Part shown: positions 43,739 to 52,020 of the stretch, piece after piece
Layout of the letters: each line of letters begins with the position of its first letter
How positions within the stretch are numbered: position 1 is the stretch's first letter
Source: Chlorogloeopsis sp. ULAP01
GTDB taxonomy: Bacteria > Cyanobacteriota > Cyanobacteriia > Cyanobacteriales > Nostocaceae
Direction: 5' to 3'
Length of the DNA: 64,000 nucleotides
NCBI RefSeq assembly: GCF_030381805.1
Contig: NZ_JAUDRH010000019.1
Span: forward strand, 136,858-200,857
Translations under genes and position numbers: made by a program
The notes under the pieces: model-generated
Told to the model about the DNA's origin: nothing
Databases searched by the model: none
Seen by the model: only the letters and a program-made list of their open reading frames with translations

Positions 43739-43775
43739 GAAGGCTAAAGTATAGAGGATTCATACTTTAGCCTTC
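43739..43775. terminator. Strong 14-bp hairpin after plsC
   Basis: Perfect stem GAAGGCTAAAGTAT/ATACTTTAGCCTTC (43739-43752 with 43762-43775), 9-base loop, followed by ACTTTTATCC. Between plsC and the next plus-strand gene; likely terminator. Confidence 0.7.
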
Positions 43776-43813
43776 ACTTTTATCCTTCTGTTTAAGCTTT
43801 TTTTAAATCAACT

Positions 43814-44851
43814 ATGAGTGGCTTTGGAGCCAATAATTTTTGGTCGCGGCTAAATAATCTTGCCTTAGTCCGCTTCTTGCTTTTTGTTGCTTCTGGCTGG
43901 GCAATTGTACAGCTTTTGGCTTATTTTGAATCGGTAATTGTTATTTTTACCTTTGCCACTATTTTAGCTTTTTTACTTAGCTATCCTGTACAGTGGCTGC
44001 GACGTTTTTTACCCCATAGTCTTGCAGTTTTTGTGGTTTTTTTACTTAGTATTGTCATTATTGGAGGTCTTGTAATTAGTATTGGTTTAACTGTTTTATC
44101 TCAAGGACAACAATTAATAGATAGTGTCACTGCTTTTTTAAATTCTTTAGCACCTATGTTAGAACAAGTAGAGACATTTTTACGAGAACGAAATCTACAA
44201 ATAGACTTGAGTATTATAGATGAACAACTTAGGAATCAGGCTATATCTAGATTGGTGACAAGTATAGCAATTTTACAATCAATTTTAACTAATTTTGTAA
44301 CTTTCATTTTAATTGCGGTTGTTGCTTTTTTCATGTTACTAGATGGAGAAAAGCTTTGGTACTTAATTGTTAAGCAAATACCAGTACAACGACGAACTAG
44401 ATTTACAACTGTGATCAGACGTAAATTTTTGGGATTTTTTCGAGGTCAGTTGTTATTAATGTTATTTTTATCAAGTACAACTTTTATTGTTTTTTTGATA
44501 TTAAAAGTGCCTTTTGCATTGATATTGTCATTAATAGTAGGGGTGCTTGACATCATTCCCGGTATAGGAGCAACATTAGGAATTGGTACAATTACTTTGA
44601 TTGTATTATCTCAAGGTGTGTGGTTAGCTCTAAAAGTATTAGTGGTTTGTATTATTCTTCAGCAAATTCAAGATAACTTAATTGCACCTCGCATAATGCA
44701 AGGAGCTTTGAATCTGAATCCTGTAGTTGTATTTTTTGCTTTACTATTAGGTGCAAGAATAGCAGGATTGTTAGGAGTTTTTATTTCAATTCCTGTTGCT
44801 GGAGTGATTGTTTCTTTGTTTGAGATTGATGAAATGAAGGCAGAGGTTTAG
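43814..44851 (+). CDS. AI-2E transporter family (PerM-like) permease
   Basis: A 345-residue protein with about eight membrane helices and the family signature GVLDIIPGIGATLG near residue 250. The family includes TqsA-type exporters and Na+/H+ or PerM-like permeases; the substrate here cannot be predicted. Coding region is extremely T-rich because of membrane helices. Monocistronic by spacing. Confidence 0.88.
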   Translation: MSGFGANNFWSRLNNLALVRFLLFVASGWAIVQLLAYFESVIVIFTFATILAFLLSYPVQWLRRFLPHSLAVFVVFLLSIVIIGGLVISIGLTVLSQGQQLIDSVTAFLNSLAPMLEQVETFLRERNLQIDLSIIDEQLRNQAISRLVTSIAILQSILTNFVTFILIAVVAFFMLLDGEKLWYLIVKQIPVQRRTRFTTVIRRKFLGFFRGQLLLMLFLSSTTFIVFLILKVPFALILSLIVGVLDIIPGIGATLGIGTITLIVLSQGVWLALKVLVVCIILQQIQDNLIAPRIMQGALNLNPVVVFFALLLGARIAGLLGVFISIPVAGVIVSLFEIDEMKAEV

Positions 44852-44862
44852 GTTTTGATCTT

Positions 44863-44895
44863 TGGTCATTAGTCAATAGTCATTAGTCTTTTGTA
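44863..44895. repeat. TTAGTCA-type heptamer repeat
   Basis: Variants GGTCATTAGTCAATAGTCATTA in the gap after the permease gene; same family as other heptamer tracts. Confidence 0.75.
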
Positions 44896-45031
44896 CCATA
44901 ACTCTTGACCAAGACAGCTAGCGGCAATTAATCCAAACCTGCATATATAAGGAAAGGGATGAATCTCGGTCTTTTGGTAATTCATGTAGATTATGTTTAG
45001 TATAGTAATTAATACTAGTTACTAATAGCCA

Positions 45032-45334
45032 ATGACTAATCAAGATTTAAGGGCAGAGTTAACAGAAAATCTGGATGAAGCAGAGTGGGAGTGGCTGGTT
45101 CCCCATATGCTGCGAGATGCAGTAATTGTAGTAAATCCAGAATTAGATATATTGGATGTGGGGGTAGCTATTGCTAGTGATAATGTCTCAGAAGTGCAAA
45201 TTTGGATTGATGAAGCACTTATTGCCAAACCCTCAACTACCCAGATGACTGAATGGAATAGCGATCGCGCTAAACGATTTAATACTCTGATTGTGCAGCC
45301 ATTTGTCCTGGTACAAGAGAAAGTAGCGGCATAG
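45032..45334 (+). CDS. DUF2288 family protein
   Basis: A 100-residue protein with the DUF2288 pattern (LREDLxxxxW-like N-terminus LRAELTENLDEAEWEWLVPH; FNTLIVQPFVLVQEK at the end). Small, soluble, unknown function. Intact and of normal length. Confidence 0.85.
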   Translation: MTNQDLRAELTENLDEAEWEWLVPHMLRDAVIVVNPELDILDVGVAIASDNVSEVQIWIDEALIAKPSTTQMTEWNSDRAKRFNTLIVQPFVLVQEKVAA

Positions 45335-45414
45335 TTACGGTTGGAATTCTAGTGAATGAGCAAGAATAGAAAGCTAGTCATATAATGTTTATTTAACAGT
45401 TTTTGTCTAACAAA

Positions 45415-45447
45415 ACCCATTCCCATTTAAGATTGGGATGGGATTTT
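45415..45447. terminator. Bidirectional terminator between DUF2288 and the WD40 gene
   Basis: Stem CCCATTCCCA/TGGGATGGG (one bulge) with loop TTTAAGAT, flanked by A-rich and T-rich tracts on either side, between convergent genes. Confidence 0.75.
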
Positions 45448-45451
45448 TGAT

Positions 45452-47422
45452 TTATTGATAAGGAAAAATCATAATTGTTTTGTCTGCATTACTACTAGCT
45501 AGCCTCTTCCCATCCGGGCTAAAAGCCACAGCATAAACTGCACTTCGATTTTCTGTAAAAGTACGAATTTCTTCACCTGTATCTACTTGCCATAACTTAA
45601 GAGTCTTGTCTTGACTACCACTAGCTAATAATTTACCATTTGGGCTAAAGGCTACAGAATAAACTTCATCTGTATGTCCCATCAAAGTGCGAATTTCTTG
45701 ACCACTTTCTACATCCCATAGCCTAATAATTTTATCTTGACTACTACTAGCTAATAATTTACCATTCGGGCTAAAAGTAATAGAATAAATTCTTCCCCAA
45801 GAATTAGAATAACCTTTGAGAGTCAGGAATTTATTTTGTGTAAGGTACCAAATTTTTATAGTTCCATCATTATCACCACTACCACTAGCTAGCATCTTGC
45901 CATCTGAACTAAAAGAAACACATAAAACTTCATCTATATGACCTGTAAGTGTATAAGTTTCTTGCTGCTTTTCTATATACCAAAGCTTAATAGTTTTATC
46001 TTGACTAGCGCTAGCTAAAATTTTACTATTCGGACTAAAAGCTACTGAATTTACTCTCTCTTTATGTCCGGATAATGTACAGATTTCCTGTTCTGTGCGT
46101 ACATCCCATAATTTAATTTTTATCCCATCATTGCCGCTAGCCAATATATTTCCATTCGGACTAAAAGCTACTGAATTTACTCTCTCAGAAACTTTGATGG
46201 TACGAGGTTCTTGATTAACTAAATGCCAAATTTTGATAGTTTTGTCATGGCTACCGCTTGCTAGTGTTTGCCCATCATTACTAAAAGCAATAGACACTAC
46301 TCGCTCTAAATGTCCTTGGAGAGTGGATACAAATTTTAAGTTCTGGATGATTGTTGGCTGTGATTCAGGTATAGCTACTACTGGCACAAATACCTTAGTT
46401 GCTTCTGGATCTGGCTGAGGCTTGAAGTTTTTCTTTTCCTCTGGTGGTGATTGACTTTGCAAAATGGTGGTTTGTTGTTCTTGGGGTTTTAGTGATGTTT
46501 GTTGTGTAGTATTTTCTGTTTTTGTTTTTTTATTTAAAATCTCTTGGTGAAGTTGCTGTTCTACTTGAGTTATTGACTGTGTTAACTTTTGCAGTTCTGT
46601 TTGAAGTAGGGCGATCGCATACTTAAATTCTTCTGTCTGTTTTTCAGTATTTGTATTCAGTTCGGCAATACACTGTTGGAGCGGCTGAATTTGTTGCTGA
46701 GTATTTGTATTTAACTGTTGTGTAAAGGACTCTATTTGTGATAAGCGCTGATTAATAGCGTCAAGATTAGGCGCTTGTTGGAACTTCTGTAATTGCTCCA
46801 TTTGCTGCTGAGTACTTTTACTCAATTGTTGTGTAAAAATATCCAGTTGTGTGAGGCGCTGTCTGAGTAGTTCAAATTGCTGATGAGTAGCTGTATTTAA
46901 CTGCTGAGTAAAGGTATCAAGTTGGGCAAAATACTGCCTGAGTGGCTCAATTTGTTGCTCTGTAGTTCTGCTCAATTGGTGTGTGAAGGCATCAAGCTGG
47001 GCGAGATGTTGTCTAAGTGGCTCAATTTGTTGTTCAGTATTTCTACTCAACTGCTGCCTAAAGGAATCGAGTTGTACAAGTCGCTGCCGAACCGAGTCAG
47101 TAGATTGTTCTTGCTGGTGGCGTTGTAATTCCTCTATTTGTTCTTGAGTTGTTTGACTTAAATTTTGTGTAAAGCTGTCAAAGTTCTCTAAACGTTGTCG
47201 GAAAGGATCAATCAATTGATCTAATTGAGCGATCGCTGTTTGCTGTTGCCGTTCGTTTAAATTCTTCAATCTTTCCCGATTAGCCACATTTAAACCAATA
47301 GCTACAGTCAAAGGAGCTGCTGCATAGACAGCTTGTTGAGTTACTGCTGCCACCAAGGTTCCAAGTGCAGAGGCATACAGGGAAACGTATTCAGTAACTT
47401 CTAGCCAGTGGAGTTTAGTCAT
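45452..47422 (-). CDS. Coiled-coil/WD40 repeat protein
   Basis: A 656-residue protein. Residues about 10-50 contain hydrophobic segments (VSLYASALGTLVAAVTQQAV). About 60-290 is a Gln-rich helical repeat region built on a 25-residue unit starting QLDxFTQQLS with TxQQIExLRQ, present six times, two copies extended by 12 residues. A Gln/Pro/Lys linker follows, then seven WD40 repeats (about 365-656; for example HTDEVYSVAFSPNGKLLASG with DKTLKLW), forming a full seven-blade propeller. Likely a scaffold anchored at the membrane; partners unknown. Divergent from tocopherol cyclase. Confidence 0.88.
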   Translation of the reverse strand: MTKLHWLEVTEYVSLYASALGTLVAAVTQQAVYAAAPLTVAIGLNVANRERLKNLNERQQQTAIAQLDQLIDPFRQRLENFDSFTQNLSQTTQEQIEELQRHQQEQSTDSVRQRLVQLDSFRQQLSRNTEQQIEPLRQHLAQLDAFTHQLSRTTEQQIEPLRQYFAQLDTFTQQLNTATHQQFELLRQRLTQLDIFTQQLSKSTQQQMEQLQKFQQAPNLDAINQRLSQIESFTQQLNTNTQQQIQPLQQCIAELNTNTEKQTEEFKYAIALLQTELQKLTQSITQVEQQLHQEILNKKTKTENTTQQTSLKPQEQQTTILQSQSPPEEKKNFKPQPDPEATKVFVPVVAIPESQPTIIQNLKFVSTLQGHLERVVSIAFSNDGQTLASGSHDKTIKIWHLVNQEPRTIKVSERVNSVAFSPNGNILASGNDGIKIKLWDVRTEQEICTLSGHKERVNSVAFSPNSKILASASQDKTIKLWYIEKQQETYTLTGHIDEVLCVSFSSDGKMLASGSGDNDGTIKIWYLTQNKFLTLKGYSNSWGRIYSITFSPNGKLLASSSQDKIIRLWDVESGQEIRTLMGHTDEVYSVAFSPNGKLLASGSQDKTLKLWQVDTGEEIRTFTENRSAVYAVAFSPDGKRLASSNADKTIMIFPYQ

Positions 47423-47701
47423 AAGTGGACTGTGCTGTACTTGCTGCTGAAATAGAAAACAGCCAGAAGGCGCTCTTGGGAGTAGAAAGGTTTTCTCTCA
47501 TCTTGTGCCAAGCATATTCTTTGAATCTGTGCCGAAAATTCCCCATTGTGACAGCAGATAAATAAAGGTACTGCCTGAAGGAGCGAGACGGCAACTCACG
47601 ATGTAACAATTTTTCTGTCTCCAGATAGAAAAGATTTCATTAATGTTCAGGATTTTCAAGCGATCGCTCATACTAAAAAAGATTGTCTTCACCGAAAATT
47701 C

Positions 47702-48799
47702 ATGCTTGGTTTGCTTAGAAATCCTTTTGACACCACTCACACTCCTCACAGTGGATATCATTGGGACGGTACTAGCCGTCGCTTTTTTGAAGGTTGGTAT
47801 TACCGGGTAACTTTACCTGGCGAGGCTCAATCCTTTGCCTTTATGTACTCTATCGAAGACCCCGTTGGTGGTAAACCCCATAGTGGAGGTGCAGCACAAA
47901 TTCTCGCTCCAGATGATGAATATTTGTGCCGTACTTTCCCAAATGTCAGCAAGTTTTGGGCAAACCAGGAGGAGCTGGCATTGGGACATTGGGGTAAAGC
48001 AGATTTAGATATTAAACCTGGTTACCTGCTCAGTGCCGATTTTGAACGTTATGTACAACAAGGCTATCAAGCGACAGCTACCCTAAATCAGGGAGCAATT
48101 TTTGACCCTGGTAGTGGCAAATATTGCCGTTGGCAGTATGAAATTCAGCCAGTATATGGCTGGGGGAACAAAGGCAGCATACAGCAATCAACCGCAGGTT
48201 GGGTGTCATTTTTGCAGATTTTTGAACCTGGTTGGCAAATTTTGATGGCGCATGGGTTGGCTAGCGGTTGGATTGACTGGAATGGCAAACGCTACGAGTT
48301 TACTAATGCCCCTGCTTATGGCGAGAAAAATTGGGGAGGCGCTTTTCCCCAAAGATGGTTTTGGGCAAATTGTAATAGTTTTCTCGATCAGCCGGATCTA
48401 GCTTTAACAGCTGGTGGTGGTAGACGGGGAGTTTTGTGGTGGATGGAATCTGTAGCAATGATTGGGTTGCACTATCAAGGGAAATTTTATGAATTTGTTC
48501 CTTGGAATTCTCAAGTGAGCTGGAATATTCAGCCTTGGGGTAGCTGGCAAATGCAAGCAAAAAATTCTCAATATGAGGTCGAGTTACTTGGAGCTACTGA
48601 TTTACCAGGTACTCCCCTACGCGCACCTACAGAAAATGGTTTGATATTTTGCTGTCGCGATACCTTACAGGGACGGTTAAATTTAGAATTGCGAGAAATT
48701 GGTGGTAATCAAAAGAGAACAATCCTCAAAGCATCTAGTTCTCTATGTGGATTAGAAATAGGCGGGGGCCCTTGGAACAATAGCTGGCAGCACGATTAA
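47702..48799 (+). CDS. Tocopherol cyclase family protein
   Basis: A 365-residue homologue of VTE1/Slr1737, which closes the chromanol ring of tocopherols. Conserved parts: TPHSGYHWDGTSRRFFEGWY at the N-terminus, MYSIEDP, and EKNWGGAFPQRWFWANCNSF in the second half. Length matches cyanobacterial cyclases. ATG at 47702. Tocopherol production protects membranes from lipid peroxidation; the same window has carotenoid-related genes but not in an operon with it. Confidence 0.93.
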   Translation: MLGLLRNPFDTTHTPHSGYHWDGTSRRFFEGWYYRVTLPGEAQSFAFMYSIEDPVGGKPHSGGAAQILAPDDEYLCRTFPNVSKFWANQEELALGHWGKADLDIKPGYLLSADFERYVQQGYQATATLNQGAIFDPGSGKYCRWQYEIQPVYGWGNKGSIQQSTAGWVSFLQIFEPGWQILMAHGLASGWIDWNGKRYEFTNAPAYGEKNWGGAFPQRWFWANCNSFLDQPDLALTAGGGRRGVLWWMESVAMIGLHYQGKFYEFVPWNSQVSWNIQPWGSWQMQAKNSQYEVELLGATDLPGTPLRAPTENGLIFCCRDTLQGRLNLELREIGGNQKRTILKASSSLCGLEIGGGPWNNSWQHD

Positions 48800-48828
48800 A
48801 AATGATATTATGGGGAATGGTATCTATT

Positions 48829-48902
48829 GGGGCTGTAGCTCAGTTGGATAGAGCGAGCGCCTCCTAAGCGCTAGGTCGCGCGTTCAAGTCGCGCCAGTCC
48901 CG
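48829..48902 (+). tRNA. tRNA-Arg (anticodon CCT)
   Basis: Cloverleaf readable by eye: acceptor GGGGCTG pairs CAGTCCC (one G-T), anticodon stem AGCGC/GCGCT with loop CTCCTAA giving CCT, T arm GCGCG-TTCAAGT-CGCGC, discriminator G. CCA is not encoded. Reads AGG. Lies 29 bases after the tocopherol cyclase stop. Confidence 0.95.
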
Positions 48903-49447
48903 TTCCCCCTCAAATCTTGAAATCTCTGTAAGGACTTGGTTTCAGGGTTTTGTTATTTTGGTTTAATAGCTCAAATATAGTACGTAAGCACTATTTGGCA
49001 TTGATCTTATAATTTCTAATGAATATGGACTGAATATAGACTCATATTTTATTTTTGAAATATACGTAGTAGGGTGTGTTAGCGAAGCGTAACGCACCTT
49101 GCCAAGACTTTGGTGCCTTACGGACTATGTCCTAACGCACCCTACTCGATAACCTCTAATGAATATGATATGTTAGTCCGTGTTAAGCTGCGACTTAAAA
49201 TTGTACCAACGTTGTCCAGCAGCTATAAAACAAAATTGCAAGAGTACTTTGCATCTGCGCAAATAATAGATAAAATCTAGCATCGAATCTGTAATCAGTA
49301 CCCATTGCTTTCAGGTACTGAATTACGGTAAATGAAGTTGGAAAAATGACTAAGATCTAAATTTAGACATATTTTCACAACTCTGTAAATTTATACTATT
49401 ATTCTTTTTCAAGAAAATTCTATTGAAGTTGCCAAAGTTATAAAACC
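48903..49447. other. Intergenic region holding a palindromic element
   Basis: About 545 bases between tRNA-Arg and ydcF-like gene. Apart from the element at 49069-49145 I see no gene. Confidence 0.45.
49069..49145. repeat. MITE-like element, GTAGGGTGTGTTAG termini, copy 1
   Basis: 77 bases bounded by GTAGGGTGTGTTAG and CTAACGCACCCTAC (inverted, one mismatch), with an inner GCGTAACGCACCTTGCCAAG. The left end and its flank (ATTTTATTTTTGAAATAT) recur at about 59785-59845. Confidence 0.75.
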
Positions 49448-50017
49448 TTGAAAAAGCTACTATTTACAGCAATTTCTTCCCCATTCATGCTCCTAATCCT
49501 ACCACTAGCACTGTTATGGAGTTACAAGGAAATACAAAGTCAATTACACCAACCACAGGCAATTCTCGTTTTAGGTGGTTCTACAAGAAAATTAGAACGA
49601 GAAAAGTTTACGGCAGATTTTGCCCGTAGGCATCCCAATTTACCGATTTGGATTTCTGGAGGTAGCCCTCCAAGTGTGACAAGAAAAGTGTTTTCCAAAG
49701 CAGGAATCGACTCTAAGCGATTGCATTTAGATTATCGGGCGAATAATACAGTAGAAAACTTTACGACACTTGTGGGTGAGTTGGAAAGCACTGGTATTAA
49801 AAGTGTCTACTTGATTACTTCTGACTTTCATATGCGACGTGCCACTGTTGTCGGCGAGATTGTTTTGGGTAGTAGGGGAATCAATTTTAAGCCAGTGTCT
49901 GTTCCTTCTGATAATTCCCCGGAACCACTAGCAAAGTCTATTCGTGATGGAGTCAGATCTTTAGTTTGGGTGGCAACTGGTTATACAGGAGGAAATCAGT
50001 TGCAAGACGAGCATTAA
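49448..50017 (+). CDS. YdcF/SanA-like DUF218 protein
   Basis: A 189-residue protein with one N-terminal membrane anchor (FTAISSPFMLLILPLALLW) and a DUF218 domain: ILVLGGSTRKLE, ISGGSPPS, NNTVENF and VYLITSDFHMRRA. E. coli SanA/ElyC of this family act in envelope integrity. Starts with TTG 49448 (LKKLLFTAIS), which supplies the Lys pair before the anchor; no in-frame ATG fits better. Confidence 0.85.
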   Translation: MKKLLFTAISSPFMLLILPLALLWSYKEIQSQLHQPQAILVLGGSTRKLEREKFTADFARRHPNLPIWISGGSPPSVTRKVFSKAGIDSKRLHLDYRANNTVENFTTLVGELESTGIKSVYLITSDFHMRRATVVGEIVLGSRGINFKPVSVPSDNSPEPLAKSIRDGVRSLVWVATGYTGGNQLQDEH

Positions 50018-50171
50018 CCCTGAATTTAGAATCTTAAGGACGAATTCTTACAAAATTATTAAAGTAAATTTTAATCGTTCTACCGTAAATATACTGAATT
50101 GTTTATATGACTATGCAAAATATTTCCGTAAATATTCCGGAATTTATTTTGGCAGTTTAGTATATAGTTAA

Positions 50172-50188
50172 TGTGCGGTGAAAAACCG
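50172..50188. terminator. Hairpin TGCGGT/ACCGCA after the DUF218 gene
   Basis: Perfect 6-bp stem with GAAAA loop, 155 bases downstream of the gene; no T-run. Confidence 0.4.
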
Positions 50189-50250
50189 CAACTAATTCCA
50201 AGAACTATACCGAATCAATTAACTATTACCAACTATCTAAAGTTAGTACT

Positions 50251-50283
50251 CTATCCCCTTTCCGAGAACCGGAGAGGGGATAG
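50251..50283. terminator. 14-bp hairpin upstream of the DUF1400 gene
   Basis: Stem 50251-50264 with 50270-50283 (one T-G pair), loop AGAAC, followed by TATTTTATGG. Either the terminator of the upstream transcript or a 5' UTR hairpin of the DUF1400 gene at 50356. Confidence 0.65.
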
Positions 50284-50355
50284 TATTTTATGGAAAAATA
50301 CAACCATTGATACTGATTAATTGGGACTACTTATTTCTAGGGTTGAATTATTCTG

Positions 50356-50916
50356 ATGCTTTTCAGTTTATATGCAATGAAGTACCCATTTAATATCCGA
50401 TCTAGTACATTTTATCTAATAGCTAGTGTTGCTACTTTGCTTTTTAGTACAAGTACACTGGCGGCAGAAAGGGTTGTTTTTACATACAACATTTTTCGTG
50501 AATCAGTATCAGTAGACGAATTAACAAGCTTTGCTGAAACTGGAGAAGCTTCGCCAAGGTTAAATTATTATTTAAACCAAACTAATCAAGATCCACAGAC
50601 AGTTCGCAATGTCTTAACTCAAGAACTCAACGCCAGCCCTGTTGTTTTGGATCGAGCGCTGAATAACCCAATTGGTGAATTTTTACTAGATCGAATCAGT
50701 CAAACAATTCGTACTCCCTCCAATCGAGCAAATCGACAAGCTTTACGATCAGCAATAGTATTATCTGCTAGCAAAGACAATAGAGTTTCATTAATTGAAA
50801 TTCTTCAAAATTATCCGACAACAGAAGTTTATGTAGAGGGCGATCGCCTGGCTGCAACTTATAATCAACTCAGCATTTTGATAGAAGGTTTACAAAATAT
50901 ATTGGGTAGTCGTTAA
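50356..50916 (+). CDS. Secreted DUF1400 protein
   Basis: A 186-residue protein with a signal peptide (LIASVATLLFSTSTLAAERV, cleavage expected after LAA) and one DUF1400 domain of about 130 residues (YNIFRESVSVDELTSFAETG; GDRLAATYNQL). In cyanobacteria DUF1400 often precedes an alpha/beta hydrolase domain; here it stands alone. A second possible ATG at 50377 gives a shorter n-region. Function unknown. Confidence 0.8.
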   Translation: MLFSLYAMKYPFNIRSSTFYLIASVATLLFSTSTLAAERVVFTYNIFRESVSVDELTSFAETGEASPRLNYYLNQTNQDPQTVRNVLTQELNASPVVLDRALNNPIGEFLLDRISQTIRTPSNRANRQALRSAIVLSASKDNRVSLIEILQNYPTTEVYVEGDRLAATYNQLSILIEGLQNILGSR

Positions 50917-51116
50917 TCATTTTGATTACATAGCCGCCATGAAATTCAACCTGATAACGAAGCTAGTCTTCCCTTGTGCCTTCTATTTCAAGGCATCACT
51001 CTAATGATGGATGTAACTTCACAGTATAATCTGCCATGATCTGGAGTTGCGATCGCGTAGCGTACTGTAAGTAATCGCTACCATTGCCGAGTCGCAATGC
51101 AGCAAGTGCAAAAGCC

Positions 51117-51725
51117 ATGATGAAAAGGCGAGTTTTTTTCCAGCAAAGTGTAAGCATCTTTGTTCTGGTAAACTTATCTGCGGTTAGTTGGGCTGCTACT
51201 GATAGTGGCGATACACTAGTTATGCCTACCGGGAGGAGCGATCGCTCGAAAAGGGAGGTGCAAAATATGAAATTGGCAAGTAGTGTACTTGAAGAAAATG
51301 ACTTCATTCCTGCCAAATATACTTGTGATGGCGCGGATATTTCCCCTGCCCTAAGTTGGGATGAACCTCCACCAGAAACCGAAAGTTTTGCCCTGATTGT
51401 AGATGATCCTGATGCACCCAAGCGAACATTTGTTCATTGGGTTGTCTACGATATACCCGCCAAAGCTCGACAATTATCAGAGCAAATAGCAACTGTAAAA
51501 ACTTTACCTAATGGTGGTGTTCAGGGAAAAAATGATTTTGGTAATCTTGGTTATGGTGGGCCATGTCCTCCTAGTGGCACCCATAGATATTTTTTCAAAC
51601 TTTATGCATTAGATAAAAAGTTAGGCTTACAACCTGGTGCTACCAAAAACCAGATAGAAGCTGCGATGGATGGACATATCTTGGCAACAGCAGAATTAGT
51701 TGGACGCTATCAACGTCAGCGATGA
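51117..51725 (+). CDS. YbhB/YbcL-type PEBP protein, secreted
   Basis: A protein of about 202 residues in the phosphatidylethanolamine-binding (RKIP-like) family. Signature DDPDAPKRTFVHWVVYDIP and GPCPPSGTHRYFFKLYALD. I chose ATG 51117 (MMKRRVFFQQSVSIFVLVNL), which gives a signal peptide ending SWA; an upstream in-frame TTG (51084) would add 11 residues. Ligand unknown. The end of the gene runs into GGGGACA-type repeats. Confidence 0.85.
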   Translation: MMKRRVFFQQSVSIFVLVNLSAVSWAATDSGDTLVMPTGRSDRSKREVQNMKLASSVLEENDFIPAKYTCDGADISPALSWDEPPPETESFALIVDDPDAPKRTFVHWVVYDIPAKARQLSEQIATVKTLPNGGVQGKNDFGNLGYGGPCPPSGTHRYFFKLYALDKKLGLQPGATKNQIEAAMDGHILATAELVGRYQRQR

Positions 51726-51852
51726 GCGGGAGATAAGGAGACACGGGGACAAAAAGACAAGGGGACAAGGGGAAGAGGGGCAGAGGAGCAGGGGAGAGAA
51801 CAACTAACCACTAATTACTAATACCAATTCTGTATGAAGATGCGCTTAACGA

Positions 51853-51912
51853 ACCACATAGACGCGGAGCGGCTTCCCGCAGGGTAGGACGCAAAGAACA
51901 CAAAGAGAAGAG
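51853..51912. repeat. ACGCGGAGCGG...ACGCAAAGAACACAAAGAGAAG repeat
   Basis: Sequence of a type dispersed in cyanobacterial intergenic DNA; a related shorter copy is inside the element at 8482-8513. Confidence 0.5.
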
Positions 51913-51953
51913 GTATAGAGAAAATTTGGCGCAGCTTCACAAAGAAACGGTAT

Positions 51954-52020
51954 AACCACTAACTACTAACCACTAACTACTATCCAATAACCAATGACAA
52001 ATGACCAATGACTATTGACT
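51954..52020. repeat. CCACTAACTACTAA heptamer repeat and TGACCAA variants
   Basis: Tandem ACTAACTACTAACC units followed by CAATAACCAATGACAAATGA-type heptamers, directly before the stop codon of the carotenoid oxygenase gene. Confidence 0.8.

Noticed and set aside
46600..47200. Regular repeats in DNA resembling an array
   Set aside because: They are codon-level repeats of the coiled-coil region in the WD40 protein.
47415..47761. Two overlapping minus-strand frames between the WD40 and tocopherol cyclase genes
   Set aside because: No family resemblance; they cover the divergent promoter region and the start of the cyclase gene.
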